The translations under genes and the position numbers were made by a program. The notes under the pieces were generated by a model. It saw only the letters and a program-made list of their open reading frames with translations. It did not search any database and was not told where the DNA came from. Below, piece after piece: positions 46,778 through 60,723 of a stretch of 64,000 nt of DNA; within the stretch, counting starts at the first letter, position 1; each line of letters starts with the position of its first letter. The DNA is from Inonotus obliquus (lineage: Eukaryota; Basidiomycota; Agaricomycetes; Hymenochaetales; Hymenochaetaceae), in the NCBI GenBank assembly GCA_032164295.1, contig JAJHTX010000003.1, positions 2,790,001 through 2,854,000 on the forward strand, read 5' to 3'.

Positions 46778-48751
46778 ATGTCCGTTGACCTCACAGATCC
46801 GAGTATAACGTCTTCATACGACGATATTATCAAGAATAGAGATACAGATTGGCACGTTTCCTTGTTGGCGTCGCTTACTCGGCAACACTGAATAACCTTT
46901 CACCGTTCGCTAGGCTATTGCTAACCTACGGTCAGACACGAGACAGGCTCACCCTCCTAGCTACCGGCACTGGCACCTTTAGTGACCTCTGTGACGCCGT
47001 TCCTCGAACAGAAGATGTCTTCTTTGGATTCTGTAGAGAAAGGGATGGGGACAACAACTACTTTGCGTTGATCGCGTTCGTGCCAGAGGGTGTGTCCGGA
47101 GTCAAAAGAGGTGAGTATGCATCTCTTGCGATATGACGAGGCAATAATGACGAGGCCGTTTCGCGCCCACGTCGCGACTAAGCTAGGGCCCTTGTACATT
47201 CGAGAGCTGTCGGCTCCCTCTTTAAGGTATATTGTTTCACACCATTGCAACCTTCTTCTAAGTGTTCATATAAACATACGACAGGCCGCGAATATCTCTT
47301 TGAATGTGTCCAACTTCGATGCAGACAACATGAACAAGCTACGCGAACGCCTTCAGCTTGGGCCATCGTTCATTCCTCGCTTAGCAGCTAGCACCATTAA
47401 CCCAGTGCAACGTAGTGCTTCAATGCCCACAGAGAAACACTCTTCCCCAGAGTTGGCGAGGAACGGGCCCAAAGGCTTACCGCCCTCTCCCTCCCCGCGC
47501 GCGAGATTAGTCGCTTCGGAGAGTCATGGGTCACAATTACCAACAATGAGGACTGATATTTCGCACATACCTCGAATCCCATCGGAAATTGATGCCAACG
47601 AAAGACCTCCTCCAACTCCGCCAAAGGATCCAAGGCAAGAAGGTTCAGCGTCTACCTTTGTGAGGAGCCCGTCGATGGGATCAACGTTTCAAGTTAGCCA
47701 TCAGCGGCCAAGTAGTTCGATGTCTGATGGAGACGAGGTGGTCATCAGCCCTGGAGGCACCATGACCGCACGCAAAAGCTTTAAGGGCTTCACGCCTCCG
47801 CGAGGTGTTCCGCGCGTGGTCAGTCCAGAAGAGAAAGCGCGATTGCGACTTGAACTTCAAAAGAAGCGTGAAGCGGAAGAACTTCGTGCGCAGCTCGAAG
47901 AGGAAGAACGGCAGGCTCGTTTAAAACGCGAGAAAGAGGAAGCACTTCGGCAAGCCCGGGAAGAAGAGGAGCGCCGGCGTGCAAAGTTAGAAGCCGAGAA
48001 GCAGCATGCCTTGGCGGAAAGAGCACGACGAGAAAGGGAGGCTCAATTAGAGGAAGAACGTAAACAAAGGGAGCTGGACATACGTAAGCAACAAGAAAGG
48101 GAGCGTCGTTTGCTTCAGGCTAAGCGGCTCGAGGAAGGACAGCAGGAGGCAGAGAGGCGCGCGGCAGAAGCGGCTCGAAAACGAGAGGAGCAGCGGCGTG
48201 CGGCTGAAATTATGAGGAAGAGCCGGATGAAAGAAATCCAGGAGAAGTTCGCACAAGCGGCCCGATTCGGTTCAGACCCAGTACTACTCACCGGTTTCGT
48301 GACCGTACAGACGAGTTTATCAACGACATGGAGAAGGCGGTTTTTTGAATTGAAGGGTGACTCGCTCGTGTTTTACCGGGACTCTCAGGTCCGTTCTGAC
48401 CTCCTATAAACTTCTCTGCGCTCGGAACATGTTCACTTATCTCTGCTTCTGGTTTTTAACTCTCAGGATCGGACTATGCCGCTCGATCTGATGGTATTGG
48501 GTGGCGGAAGAGTAGGTGCCATTAAGGAACCTCAAGAGGGGTATGATGAACTTGAAGCAATCCCTAACTCGTTTGCTGTGGAGTTTAGAGATGGTGAGGG
48601 CCCCTGGTGCATGTTCTGTGACACTGAAGAGGATAAGGTTAGCATCGTGTTCTTAATCTCACCGCCTCGCACGATCCGGAAGCTAATGATAGTTTGTCTG
48701 TATAAGGATCTCCTCGTGAGCTTGCTCAGTCAGAGTGCTGGATTACCATGA
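46778..48751 (+). CDS. ADF-homology and PH domain protein
   Basis: Starts MSVDLTDPSITSSYDDI at 46778. The ADF/cofilin-like domain follows (DRLTLLATGTGTFSDL, VFFGFCRERDGDNNYF, ALIAFVPEGVSGVKRARAL VHSRAV after splicing with acceptor before 47182). Then comes a Pro/Ser-rich linker with PPPTPPKDPRQ, a 120-residue charged coiled coil of E/R/K heptads (about 47825-48245), and a PH domain (VLLTGFVTVQTSLSTTWRRR, FFELKGDSLVFYRDS, AVEFRDGEGPWCMFCDTEE). Such proteins are expected to bind actin filaments and membrane phosphoinositides at the cortex. The first intron (about 46855-46931) is the least certain. Confidence 0.75.
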
Positions 48752-49077
48752 AAACAAGATACCCAACGAGCTGAAGTTATTCCTGCTGACATGGATACCA
48801 CTTTATTATATTTTGATGACTGGTGGACTATATATGGTTGTTATTTCCTGTACTTTCGGTGTTGTATTCTCTAACAGGAGGCGTGCGATTGGCTTTGAAA
48901 TGTGAATCGGTGATTCTCGGTAAATCAGCACGTGATGTATTAGTAATCATCAGCACCAAGGGAATGAAAGCAGAATTTTTTCGGTGGAGACGCGTGCATC
49001 CCACTCTCTCACCAACAACCATCTTTACCTGATACTCTACTTAAAACTCATTTTCTCCTCGTATAATTCCTCCTAGT
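48752..49077. other. Intergenic between PH-domain gene and DED1
   Basis: 326 bp. A CT-rich tract (ttttctcctcg...ttcctcc) precedes the DED1 start, as is common in highly expressed fungal genes. No other signal. Confidence 0.4.
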
Positions 49078-51203
<2,126 letters not shown>

Positions 51204-51893
51204 GCCACTCGTCCTCGCCCTCGCACGGAAGCTTCAAACGATCGAAGCACGCTCCAATATGGTCTGCGAACATCTTATGCCCTTCAGTTATGCTCATGAC
51301 TTCCCTTCTCCTTCCTCGGTGCATCGCACACTAATATGACCTGGTATTTCTTGGAACGTTCCGCAATTTTCTCGTTTTCAGCATTTTCACTATTATGCGC
51401 TGCTCTCGCACTTTCTCGGCATTCGTCTCATCGCTTCTTTTTGCGTCTGCTCATAGATGATATTTTTTGGCCCTAGATTATACGATACCGCAATTCCCCC
51501 CTTACCCGCATAAACGAACTCTTCAGTCAACAACTGTTTTTAGAGGGCGGGCCAGACCGCATCATCTGCACGAGCAGAAAGTAGTATACATATATCCCAA
51601 CCACTGTAATTTGCATAGCGAGAGACATTTGTGCTAGAGCATCGTGTATTGTAGTCAGTTTATTTTCCTTCTCATTATATCCTCGTAGCCTAGCGGGACA
51701 AATACCAGCCACAACTACTATTACTGTACCTCTCTTGGAAAAAATAAAAATAAAATAAAAATGGAAAATAAGAATGTGGTTTTACGCAAGGGGCAGATCT
51801 GACACACGCTCATCATCTCCCCCAGGCCAGGTCAGTGATCCACGTCGCATACTGTCTTTGTCGTCCCTCTCATCTCTACGTTAGGCCGCCATC
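51204..51893. other. Intergenic, no gene recognised
   Basis: 3' region of DED1 and promoter of the next gene. An A-rich tract (about 51738-51775, aaaataaaataaaaat type) is the only feature. Confidence 0.4.
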
Positions 51894-53680
51894 ATGGCCG
51901 ACACTAATGCTGAACAACGGAATGCGGCAGTGCCGTTCACACCGGCGTCGCCCATATTTGACGTCCCAGAATTCCCATCGTTGCGCAGGATGGTTCCGCT
52001 CCCGAAGCGGAGGCGCACCATCGATCCCATTTTACTTAACCACACACCGGAAGGCGCTCCGGTAGCACAAGGCCAAGACCGAAGCGGTGAATCACAGACT
52101 ACTCCTGAGGAGCTTGCGAGTACTCTATCGACTACCATGGCTCTCAGCAACAATTCATACTACGTACCCCTCTTCTACGGAGAGGATGACTTACTGAGAG
52201 ATGACATCGATACACGCCACGTCAATCCCGGCGAAGTACTAACACGAACCAATAGTCAAACTAATGGATACGCTACGAATGAGGGGCGTGAGGAGGCCGA
52301 TCGCGAGGATGGTGGCTACGGCGACCATCTTTCGCAGCCTGGTAATACCAAAAAGCGCAAGGTACCTGTCGCAGTGCATGCACGTGGCGGGGGTGACACG
52401 GCGCAGGATGGTGGAGAAGAGTCGATGGATAGCGCAAGTCCTACCGATCGTGGTGTGGCTGAAGTCGTCAATATCGTACCCCCTGTCCCTCCGCCCTTAG
52501 TAATACCACCGAAGAAGGGCAAACTTAGTCGTGCTACGGAAGCAGCCCTGCAACTCAAGGAAATGCTGAAAGGCAGGAAAAGGCAGCTTGCGGAGGTGCT
52601 TGGTGCTTTGTCGCATAACGATTCTTTTGCTTTGGACCAGGCTCTAGCATCCATTCATCCATTTGGAAGACGCACGCAGGAGAAGGATGACCCGCCCATT
52701 CGTTTGTCCCGTCGACCGAATAGGAGGAAGGCCCGCACCACTGCAGTTGCAACAAAGGAGGCTGTACCCATCGCCGGGGTACCAGAATGCGCGTTCACCT
52801 TCGTATGTGACAGCCCTAGTGAGTTCTTTCCGCCCGCTATTCGCAAGCTTTTGAGGCTAATGTATGCTGCGTCAATTAAGCGTCCGAGCGAGTTAGAGCG
52901 ACGACCGAGGAGATCGTCGACCTTCAGAATCGGTTTGATGCCGAGTTTGCACGACAAGCTGAAAAAGCTGCAGAGGCCGCGCGACAAACCGCGCTCATGG
53001 TGCATCAGCTACAGAAGACAAGACACAACGAGCGCTTGCAGGCCCGGGCGCGTATTGCTGGTCAGCTCTCCGGTACGAACGGTGATTCGGGTCAGAAAGA
53101 TTCGGACAATATGGTTACGACATCTAAAATCAAGTCGAAGAAGAAGAAGCGGTCCGCTCTAGCCAACGCTTCGAATCCGCATCATCTGCGCAACTATGTG
53201 CCTTCGCGCCTGCCTAATTCTGGGCCGTTGCACTCTGCACAAGCTACTATCAATTCACAGAACTATCTTGGGCCACCTCCGTTGCGCTTCTTGTCTGCGC
53301 AGCTTCCTCCACGGAGACGGGCATCAGGTGGACCACCACCTACGGCAAGCTTAACGAATCCCGAAGACGAATGGATCTGTCCGTTCTGCGAATACAGTCT
53401 GTTCTATGGCGATGAAGTTGGCTATCGCCGAGCTATACGTCAGCGAAAGAAGATTCTATCGCGCAGACGCCGTGCCCTCGAGCGTGCGGCTGCCGCGGCA
53501 GCAGGGAGAAAGAAGGGCGTAACTGCTCCGAACACGGACATGACGGCAGGAGATGACCTCATGGACGCTTACGATGTTTCATCACCCGAGGCTCAGGTGG
53601 CCTCGATGTACAACGGATTAAAAGAAGAGCAGGACAGGGACAGGGACAAAGCAATTATCAGAGAGCGTGGGAGGGGGTGA
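51894..53680 (+). CDS. Conserved basidiomycete protein of unknown function
   Basis: Two exons, 51894-52818 and 52881-53680, joined in frame as DSP|TSERVRATTEEIVDLQ. The first part is disordered with a basic patch PLPKRRRTIDP. Then comes a helical region (ATEAALQLKEMLKGRKRQLAEV), a strong amphipathic coiled coil (VDLQNRFDAEFARQAEKAAE), a Lys-rich stretch KSKKKKRSALANASNPHHLR that is highly conserved in basidiomycetes (ALANASNPHHLRNYVPSRLP), and a C-terminal CPFC motif (EWICPFCEYSLFYGDE). Only one CxxC pair is seen, so a full zinc finger is not certain. Probably nuclear. Role unknown. Confidence 0.7.
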
Positions 53681-54719
53681 GGATTTGACAATCGGATATA
53701 CTTTTCATACTCATCTACTGCTCCATGATGATTATCTGCATTGCTGCATTGGAACATGTTTTATGATTAGTGTTACGATTGGAAAAAATACAGTTATTTC
53801 ACACCCATTGAAAGGAGACTCAAACGGCAGGTAGAAGAGAGCGGCGGCAATCAGGCGAGTATATGAGATCTTTTCATAGCCGTTGCTGCACTGTACATTC
53901 GAGCCGGACAAGGACCGTCGCCGGAATAAGAAGTGCGGACGAGGAAGAGAAGCGGCGCATCGTTGTGTCTCGAAGTCTGCTGGCTCTTAACAACCTACCA
54001 CTTCCCTCCCCCTGTCTCGTCTCCTCCCCACTGCAACGACCGACGACAAAGAGTGCATATAGCCGCGATTGCTAAGGATTATGCCTATCATCACCGGATC
54101 TTTCCCGCCTGCATTAAGTACTGTAGATATAATTCAAGGGTTGACTGCCCTGCGCTAAAGCGGATTAAGCAGCCTTGCTCACCTTGCGTAATTTGCACCT
54201 TTTTTCGGTACTTTCATCCGCCCCAAGTGTCCTCGCTACTACTCTCTCCTCTACTTTGGCAGTACTAGTCTCTTTGTTAGCAACACACAGCAAAGCGGGA
54301 GAACCGCTTAGGCAGCCAAGTGCCACCCACACACTCACACACTCGCAAGATAATTGTGTGCCTCAGCCGGCCGGAAGCACTCTTTGAATTGAAATTGATT
54401 CGCAGTGAAATTTATTTTGTGAGTATGTCCATTTTTGATAGTGTAGCTGATAAATAGTGTTGGGCCAGTTAATCTCGTCTGCATGTGGCAACCACCACTG
54501 TCTCAGTCTCTCCGGAAGCGCCTTCCCTGCGCGTTTCCCCCCTAATTACTGCCTTTCCTCCCTCATCGGGCGGCTGATTTTTTTTGTTCTTCTCTCGTTT
54601 CTGCCTCAATGTGCTTCTACTGAGTATAGCCGTCCATTCTGACGCCCAGGCTTATTTCTCCACCACGTGCGGGTGCCGTTATGTTGCAGAATTTATTATA
54701 ACATCCGCGACTACAAATT
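53681..54719. other. Long 5' region of the GATA gene, no gene recognised
   Basis: About 1.04 kb. Pyrimidine-rich tracts (cttccctccccctgtctcg near 54000-54030) and a cac-type microsatellite near 54328-54345 are seen. No frame with motifs. A long leader with introns is possible. Confidence 0.4.
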
Positions 54720-56254
54720 ATGTCTCCTCCGTCGCCCCCGAACCAGCGATCGCATCTGGCCAGCGCGGGCTCTTACTCTTCTACGGGTCGTAGACCAATG
54801 TATGGCGCGCCTCAATCCGCCCGACAAACTCAATACTCGTCTCTTGGTGACGCACTTGGTGGCATGCGTCAACCGCAGCAGTATCCTGGCAGCGAGGCTT
54901 CTCCCGAGTATCCGTCCGCTTCAGTCTCAAGTACTTCAGTTCCTCAACACCCTCACTTACCTCAAGACACCAGGACACAATACACACCCTCTGGGCTCCC
55001 TTCTTACGAATATCCTTACCCGCCTAGCTCGTACGAGCCAATCGGCCAGTACAGCCATTCTTCACTCCCGCCGATGCGTACCGCGTCCCCGGCAGCGTAT
55101 GCGCTTAGCCAACCAATTACTCAGTATAATACTCATGGAACACCATACGCGCCTTCGTACTCTCAAGCATCGTATGTCTTAGCGGAGGAGGACTGGGGTC
55201 AATCTCCGCAGAGCTTCACTCCAGACACGGTTCAGCCTGTGTTTGTCGCTAGTCGTAGTGATGTCGCGGCAAGCCCTCAGATCGACACGCGGCCCTATGT
55301 CCAACAACAGTATCCCAACCCTCAAGTTAGCGTTCATCCGGAAGAACGCGGCTCAGTATCGGGTGACCTGTCGCCTTCGTCCAAAGGAAAAGGCCGAGAA
55401 CAAGAAACGGGACGAACATACCGATCACCCTCCAGTACAGCTGGTCCAATCACTCTAGATTATACCAAAGTATGTCACCAACTTCACATATTTTGTCACG
55501 ACCTCTAAATCTTCTTCTGGGACAGCTATTGAGTACATACAGCCAGCTCTTCAACGAAATACAAGTCGTGGGCCAACGAGGAGCACCGGGTAATCCGGAC
55601 GTCCTTGACGAGATCGATAGCGTCATTCGGACCGCCAGGTTTGGGCTACAACTATTTCAGCCGAGTGCCTCGCCGTTGATTCCCGTTGAACACCGACGTC
55701 CGAGCGAGGAATCAGTAAATAGCGCAGAGCGGGAAAACATCTCACCACTATCTCCCGCCAAACGTCAGGTTTGTCAAATTTAATCAGAAACACTAAATTC
55801 AAATGAATAATGCGTGGCAAATAGCCCGAGCCTGCGCCTGGTAATGATGGCCAAAGGTGTCTCGGGTGTGGCGCGACAGCGACACCTGAATGGCGAAGAG
55901 GCCCACTTGGTATGCAATTTTCATTGTTTTATTTCATCTGAAGGAACGTGTTTTCGGTCTGTTTAATTCTGAAACGGTTCACAGGTCCGCGTACTCTTTG
56001 TAATGCTTGCGGCCTGGTTTATGCCAAAATGGTGCGTCTCTGGCTCACATGCTGCCGCCGGACCCTGTGCGATGATTTTTCTTCAAAATCAGATAAAGAA
56101 ACGAGGCAATGACACCAAGCCAGGTTCAGGCAATCCAGCAAGTCAGCGTCGCGGTACTCCGGCCCAGTCAGCGGCGCAGGAGGCACCTCTCGTCGAAAGT
56201 CCTCAAGGTCGGAGTGATGACGAGTCGTCATATGGATCACAAGACCCACACTGA
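54720..56254 (+). CDS. GATA-type zinc finger transcription factor
   Basis: Starts MSPPSPPNQRSHLAS at 54720 and ends at 56254. The first 250 residues are low-complexity Pro/Ser/Tyr/Gln-rich, as in fungal regulators. Then QLFNEIQVVGQRGAPGNPD and a helical stretch, and one GATA finger, CLGCGATATPEWRRGPLGPR then TLCNACGLVYAKM, with an 18-residue loop between the cysteine pairs (C-x2-C-x18-C-x2-C). Two introns split the finger, after GPLG and after YAKM. A basic tail IKKRGNDTK follows. It lacks a PAS domain, so it is not a white-collar-2 type photoreceptor partner on what is seen. It should bind GATA sites; targets unknown. Confidence 0.9.
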
Positions 56255-58065
56255 TGATTCTTTGATCACCCCCCTCTCCGGATTTAATTTCGTGCCACTT
56301 TGGATTCCCCGTATATTCATTCCTAATCACTGGTTACACGTCACATAATCCGCCCAACAGAATGATACCTTCACATCACTTATATTCTACATTATCTGTT
56401 ACTTTTGTTTTTCATTCGCCAGTGATTTGGGCCTCCACCTTTATCTCGTCGGAGCATCTAATGGACGGCCGTTCGCCATTTGCTCCGCAAGACGACAAGA
56501 AACGCGCGAAACGAGATCCAGTTACTCTTGTTGGAGAATGATCAGTGGGATATTATTCACTCGCGGTATTACGTCGACGCGATACCCGGTTTGCAACCAG
56601 AGATCTGCAAGCCCAACTTGTCTATATTTGCGGCTACTGACGCAACACGACAATGGTGGCTCGGATGCGACGTGGATTTTTTTGCTGAAACATGTCAGTG
56701 TAAATGTCAGTACATGACATAGCACTGTTCGGGGTTCTACGGCTCACGATCACATCCTTTCAGAGTCTATACTTTATCAAATCCTTATTGCCCTTCGACT
56801 TCCATTGCAGCGTTCTACGCTTACGTTAATTCTAATCTTGTTCGCTCCTCAAGCGTTTATTCGCGAGCCAAACTTCCTAGGATGAAACGCAAGGCTACAA
56901 GCTTGGCGTTATCAGTTACGTCTCGCGTTACTATGGTCGATCAAAATGAGGAGCCCTTTGAAAAAAGACCGCGGTGGGAATACGCTCGTGCCGTCGTGCG
57001 TCGTCGGGGACCTTCGATCACTATGGGCAACCACAGAAGAGTTTCGACTAGCCCCTATCCTCTCCTATCGGTAGCTTTTGTGAAGGGCACAAGCACTTTA
57101 ATTTGGACCCTTTGGAGTTCGAAACGTACGCTTTCAGTCGGGCTGGACCGAACTGAGCGTTTGAGGCGCCCGAGCCCATCTATGAAACGCGCAAGGTTCG
57201 TCACCTCAAGCGACAAGTTCAATTACCGATTCAATTACCTGTCAACTCACAAAGCCCGTAATTATAGACAAGGGGTGTTTGTGTGCTTCGAATATTATGG
57301 ATGATGCGCGATGTAACGCAATTACCTGCCGAAGTTGATGAGAGTTGTCAAACACGAGGCTCACAGTTCAAACGGCATGCCGACGGTCCCGGTGTCATGA
57401 TTGTTATGCGAACGAATTGTAGTTGTTTGTGTGTGTGCCAAATGTTATCCTACGACAAGTGCATTGGATTGCTTGATTTGTTCAATTTAGTTCGATTGTT
57501 TCAGTAGGTTAGTGCGGAGTTTGGGTGGCCAGTCTTTCTATAACCCGTCGTTATGCTAACTTGAAAGATGGACCTTTGATCCCCCCAATGTTACCAATGT
57601 GGCCGGGACAATCCGACTTTCTAATGGGCCACTTTTCTTCATTCGCTGTTGATAGCGAGAAAATAGACACCGAATAGAAGATGCTTCTGAGGGAAAGAAA
57701 TACCCATTCTTGGATGGTCAGAGGACGCACGAAGGAAGAGAAGTGGATTTGCAGATCGACAACCGTATCCTATACTAAAGCTTCGCGGCCATGTGCACTC
57801 ACTTCTCGACTGGATGGGCTTCCCTTCTACACTCTTCGACATCTTGATTCTCATCAGTCCTATCAGCCCATGGGAAAATCCCTTTTTTGTCACAGACGAA
57901 GAGAGATCGGACGTTATCACGATCAAACTGATACAGAGTAATGATTAATCTAGTAAGGCTACATATAGAACTGCGTGTACGAAAGCAATTGCAAAATAAG
58001 AATCCTAAACAGCGTGAAATCGTGCGAAAATGATCTGATCTGATGATGCAGAATAGTGAAACGAA
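56255..58065. other. Interval with fragmentary coding signal, no gene resolved
   Basis: Short frames such as 56480-56722 (LLLENDQWDIIHSRYYVDAI) and 56882-57304 look partly protein-like, but I could not join them into one gene. No domain is recognised, on either strand. A spliced plus-strand gene or a decayed one is possible. Confidence 0.3.
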
Positions 58066-60563
58066 TTATCGATTGGGCATCCCCCCGCCGCGCCCTAACG
58101 CCTGCATTTGCTGCATCGACATGCTCTGTGGCATAACGGGTATCGGTTGCCCGTTGGGCCCGACGCGGGTCATTCCACGTCCTGCACCACCCTGAGTCCA
58201 CACATACGGCTGGTTCATACCCATCGTCATGTAGTTGAAAGCTTGCTGGTTCGGCACAACACCAACAAACGGTGGTTGCGCACCGGCACTCTGGTCTTGT
58301 GTTGCCTGCTGCGGTTGGGCATTCCCAGCTTGCTGCTGTTGCTGTTGCTGGTGCTGTGCTGCTGCCACCATGTGGCTTTGCTGATTCAGTTGGGCTTGGC
58401 GGAGATAAGCAGCTTGAACAGCTTGTAAACGCTGCTGTTGGTAGTGCTGGTAAGGAAATGCGGGGTTGGCTGCAATGCCAGGCTGTATCAAAACCGGTTC
58501 AGCACCTTGCATTGTCGCCTGCGGTTGTTGCTGTGGTGCGTTCTGTACCGCTACAGCCCGTCCGACGGCCGGATGATTTCCAGAAAGAGGACTTTCTCGT
58601 GCAACCTGAGTGTTGGTCGCCGCCGGAGTGTTTTGTCTAGACATCATCGCCGCCATTACCGCGGCCGGAATCATAGGACTATGTGTCATGCCCGTGGAAG
58701 GTGGAGCGGGAGATGCGGTTGAGTTGGCCCTGCTTATGGGTGTAATCCGACCGTTCATATTTTGTCTCTGCATAGCTGCAACGGTCGCAGCTGATTGCGG
58801 CATCGGCATGGGTATACCACCAGCGCCAAGGTAGAACTGCGCGTTTCTCATGGCTTGCAAAGATGATAAATTTGCTGGTATCTGTACCGGACGCGCCTGC
58901 GGAGCCGGTACTAAAGGAGGTATGCGTTGCGGCTGGCTTGGCGGTCGGGGGGTAGGAGCAGCTTGTCGCGTCTGCGATTGTGTCTGTAGTTGCGCTTGCT
59001 GATGCGTCTGCTGTTGCACTTGCTGCTGCGTCTGAGGTTGCGTCTGGGTCTGAGTCTGCGGCTGAGGTTGTACCTGCGGATGCGTTTGGCTCATTGGCTG
59101 ATGCGTGGGTAGTGGGGCTGTTGGTGCGACAGGAGTGGCAGGATTAAAGGTAACTGAGGGGCGACGTCTGCTAGTAGGAGGTGGATTAAGAAAATTCGAC
59201 GGCGGCAAGGGCGGGTTGAATGCTATGGGCTGCGTTTGCTGCTCCTGAGCTTGAGCCTGAGGTTGTTGGGCCGAAGAATTTATTCGAGATGCGGTCGGTG
59301 GACGTGAAGGTGGACGCTGTGGTGCGGCGGTACTTGCAACTTGTTGTTGCTTTGACGGAGACAACCTATGGGAGGGGTCGATGGCGTGCTGCAACTGAGG
59401 TATTGACAGTGGAATGGGCTGGTGCGGTGCTCCATTTGGTTGTGAGTATACTGTAGTCAGTTGAGGAATGATAGTGGCAGGAGCCTGATGACCGCATGTC
59501 AAACACAATGATAGCGCTGAATAGATTAGATGCCTTACCTTGTCAGGAGCCTGTTGCGTACTGATATTCTGAGGAGCCATGGTACCAGCAGAAGGATGAG
59601 CCGCTGGCGGCATTGAAGAAGATTGTGCCTGATGAGCCTGCTGCTTCCCGCCTCGTTGCTCCAGCGCGGTAAGTATTTTGTAGCTGAAGGAGCCACTTCT
59701 GAGCTACGAGTAATCAGAAAAACAGAAAGGACGTACTTTCTAACTATTGGCTTTCGAGAGGGGTTGAACTGTGGGTTCATGAACTGCATAATCTTCGCTC
59801 GCTTGGCCTTTTCTGTCTCATCCTCTTCAAGGTCCACCATTGCGGCAGCTTTCCTCCTAAGTGACTTCGGCACGTTGGGCGTCGAAACACGGAGTATACT
59901 ATTGACGATACGGCTCAAAGACGGGTCAGGGTCCAAACATAAAGGGGTGGATGTGGCTAGCTAGTATACAACTTTATCAGAGGGCTAAACTTATGCAATC
60001 ACAAGCGGCTCACCAAGAGCTTTGACTCTACTTGCAGCGCATCCGTGTCTGTCCACTTCGCCCCGGACTTTGCATCCAGAATGCAGATATCTGCCCATAA
60101 AGTCTCAGCATTCGGTCGAAGTACCACTCGTTGTCTATCCGGTCGTTCTAAAATGGGATCTTTTGCCTTTGCAGGCCGGAAGTCCAGGATTTCTACGAGT
60201 AGACAGCCTAGGTATTGATCGTTAGACCACTGGAGCTAGCCACAGCAGCTGTGCCACACGATTACTAACGCACCATTGTAGTAAGGCATGTTCGCATCAT
60301 CAAATATTGGGATGAAGTCAGTAGGTATTCTGAGAGCTCTGATGTCGTCCAATAAAGACTACGACATACAATTCAGCTTACGGTTCGCATTGGAAAGGAA
60401 GGTTTCCACGCACCGACATGGGGTTGTTGTAGGTGAACTTTGGGCCACTGTTCAGCATCCAATAGTCGGGGTAGAGTTGCACACAGAAGGAAGGCGGAGA
60501 CTTCTCATGTTCTTCTAGCAGCGCGATATCGTCACGCATGATGTTGTACCCACTGGTCTTCAT
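58066..60563 (-). CDS. SPT20: SPT20, SAGA complex subunit
   Basis: The start at 60563 (MKTSGYNIMRDD) is chosen because it puts the conserved domain directly at the N-terminus. Residues EKSPPSFCVQLYPDYWMLN, FTYNNPMS, then across introns LLDDIRALRIPTDFIPIF, MPYYNGCLLVEILDFRP are the SPT20 signature. The segment to KPIVRLQKILTALEQRGGK is helical. The C-terminal 480 residues are Gln/Pro-rich (long QTQ repeats near 58990-59060, poly-Q near 58340) ending with GGGMPNR. SPT20 holds the SAGA coactivator together and recruits TBP. At least five introns. Divergent with HGH1, 160 bp apart. Confidence 0.85.
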
Positions 60564-60723
60564 CAGATTCTCCGTTGTCGACGTTGTTGTCTGGCGCGCT
60601 AATTCCCAAAGTATGAACGTGACCGGCGGAACGCACCACGTGGTGGCTGTGCTAAGTCTACAGAAATTTTGAGTCATTTCTTTCCAAGTTCACGAACACA
60701 TACTAAGTCTTATCGTTGATGCC
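60564..60723. promoter_or_regulatory. Divergent promoter SPT20 / HGH1
   Basis: Only 160 bp separate the two start codons, so promoter and leaders of both genes must lie here or overlap coding DNA. A ccaccacgtggtgg palindrome (E-box core cacgtg, about 60635-60648) is in this stretch. Confidence 0.5.

Noticed and set aside
58108..58640. Plus-strand Leu/Val-rich frames
   Set aside because: Antisense to the Gln-rich tail of SPT20; CAG/CAA runs give open antisense frames.
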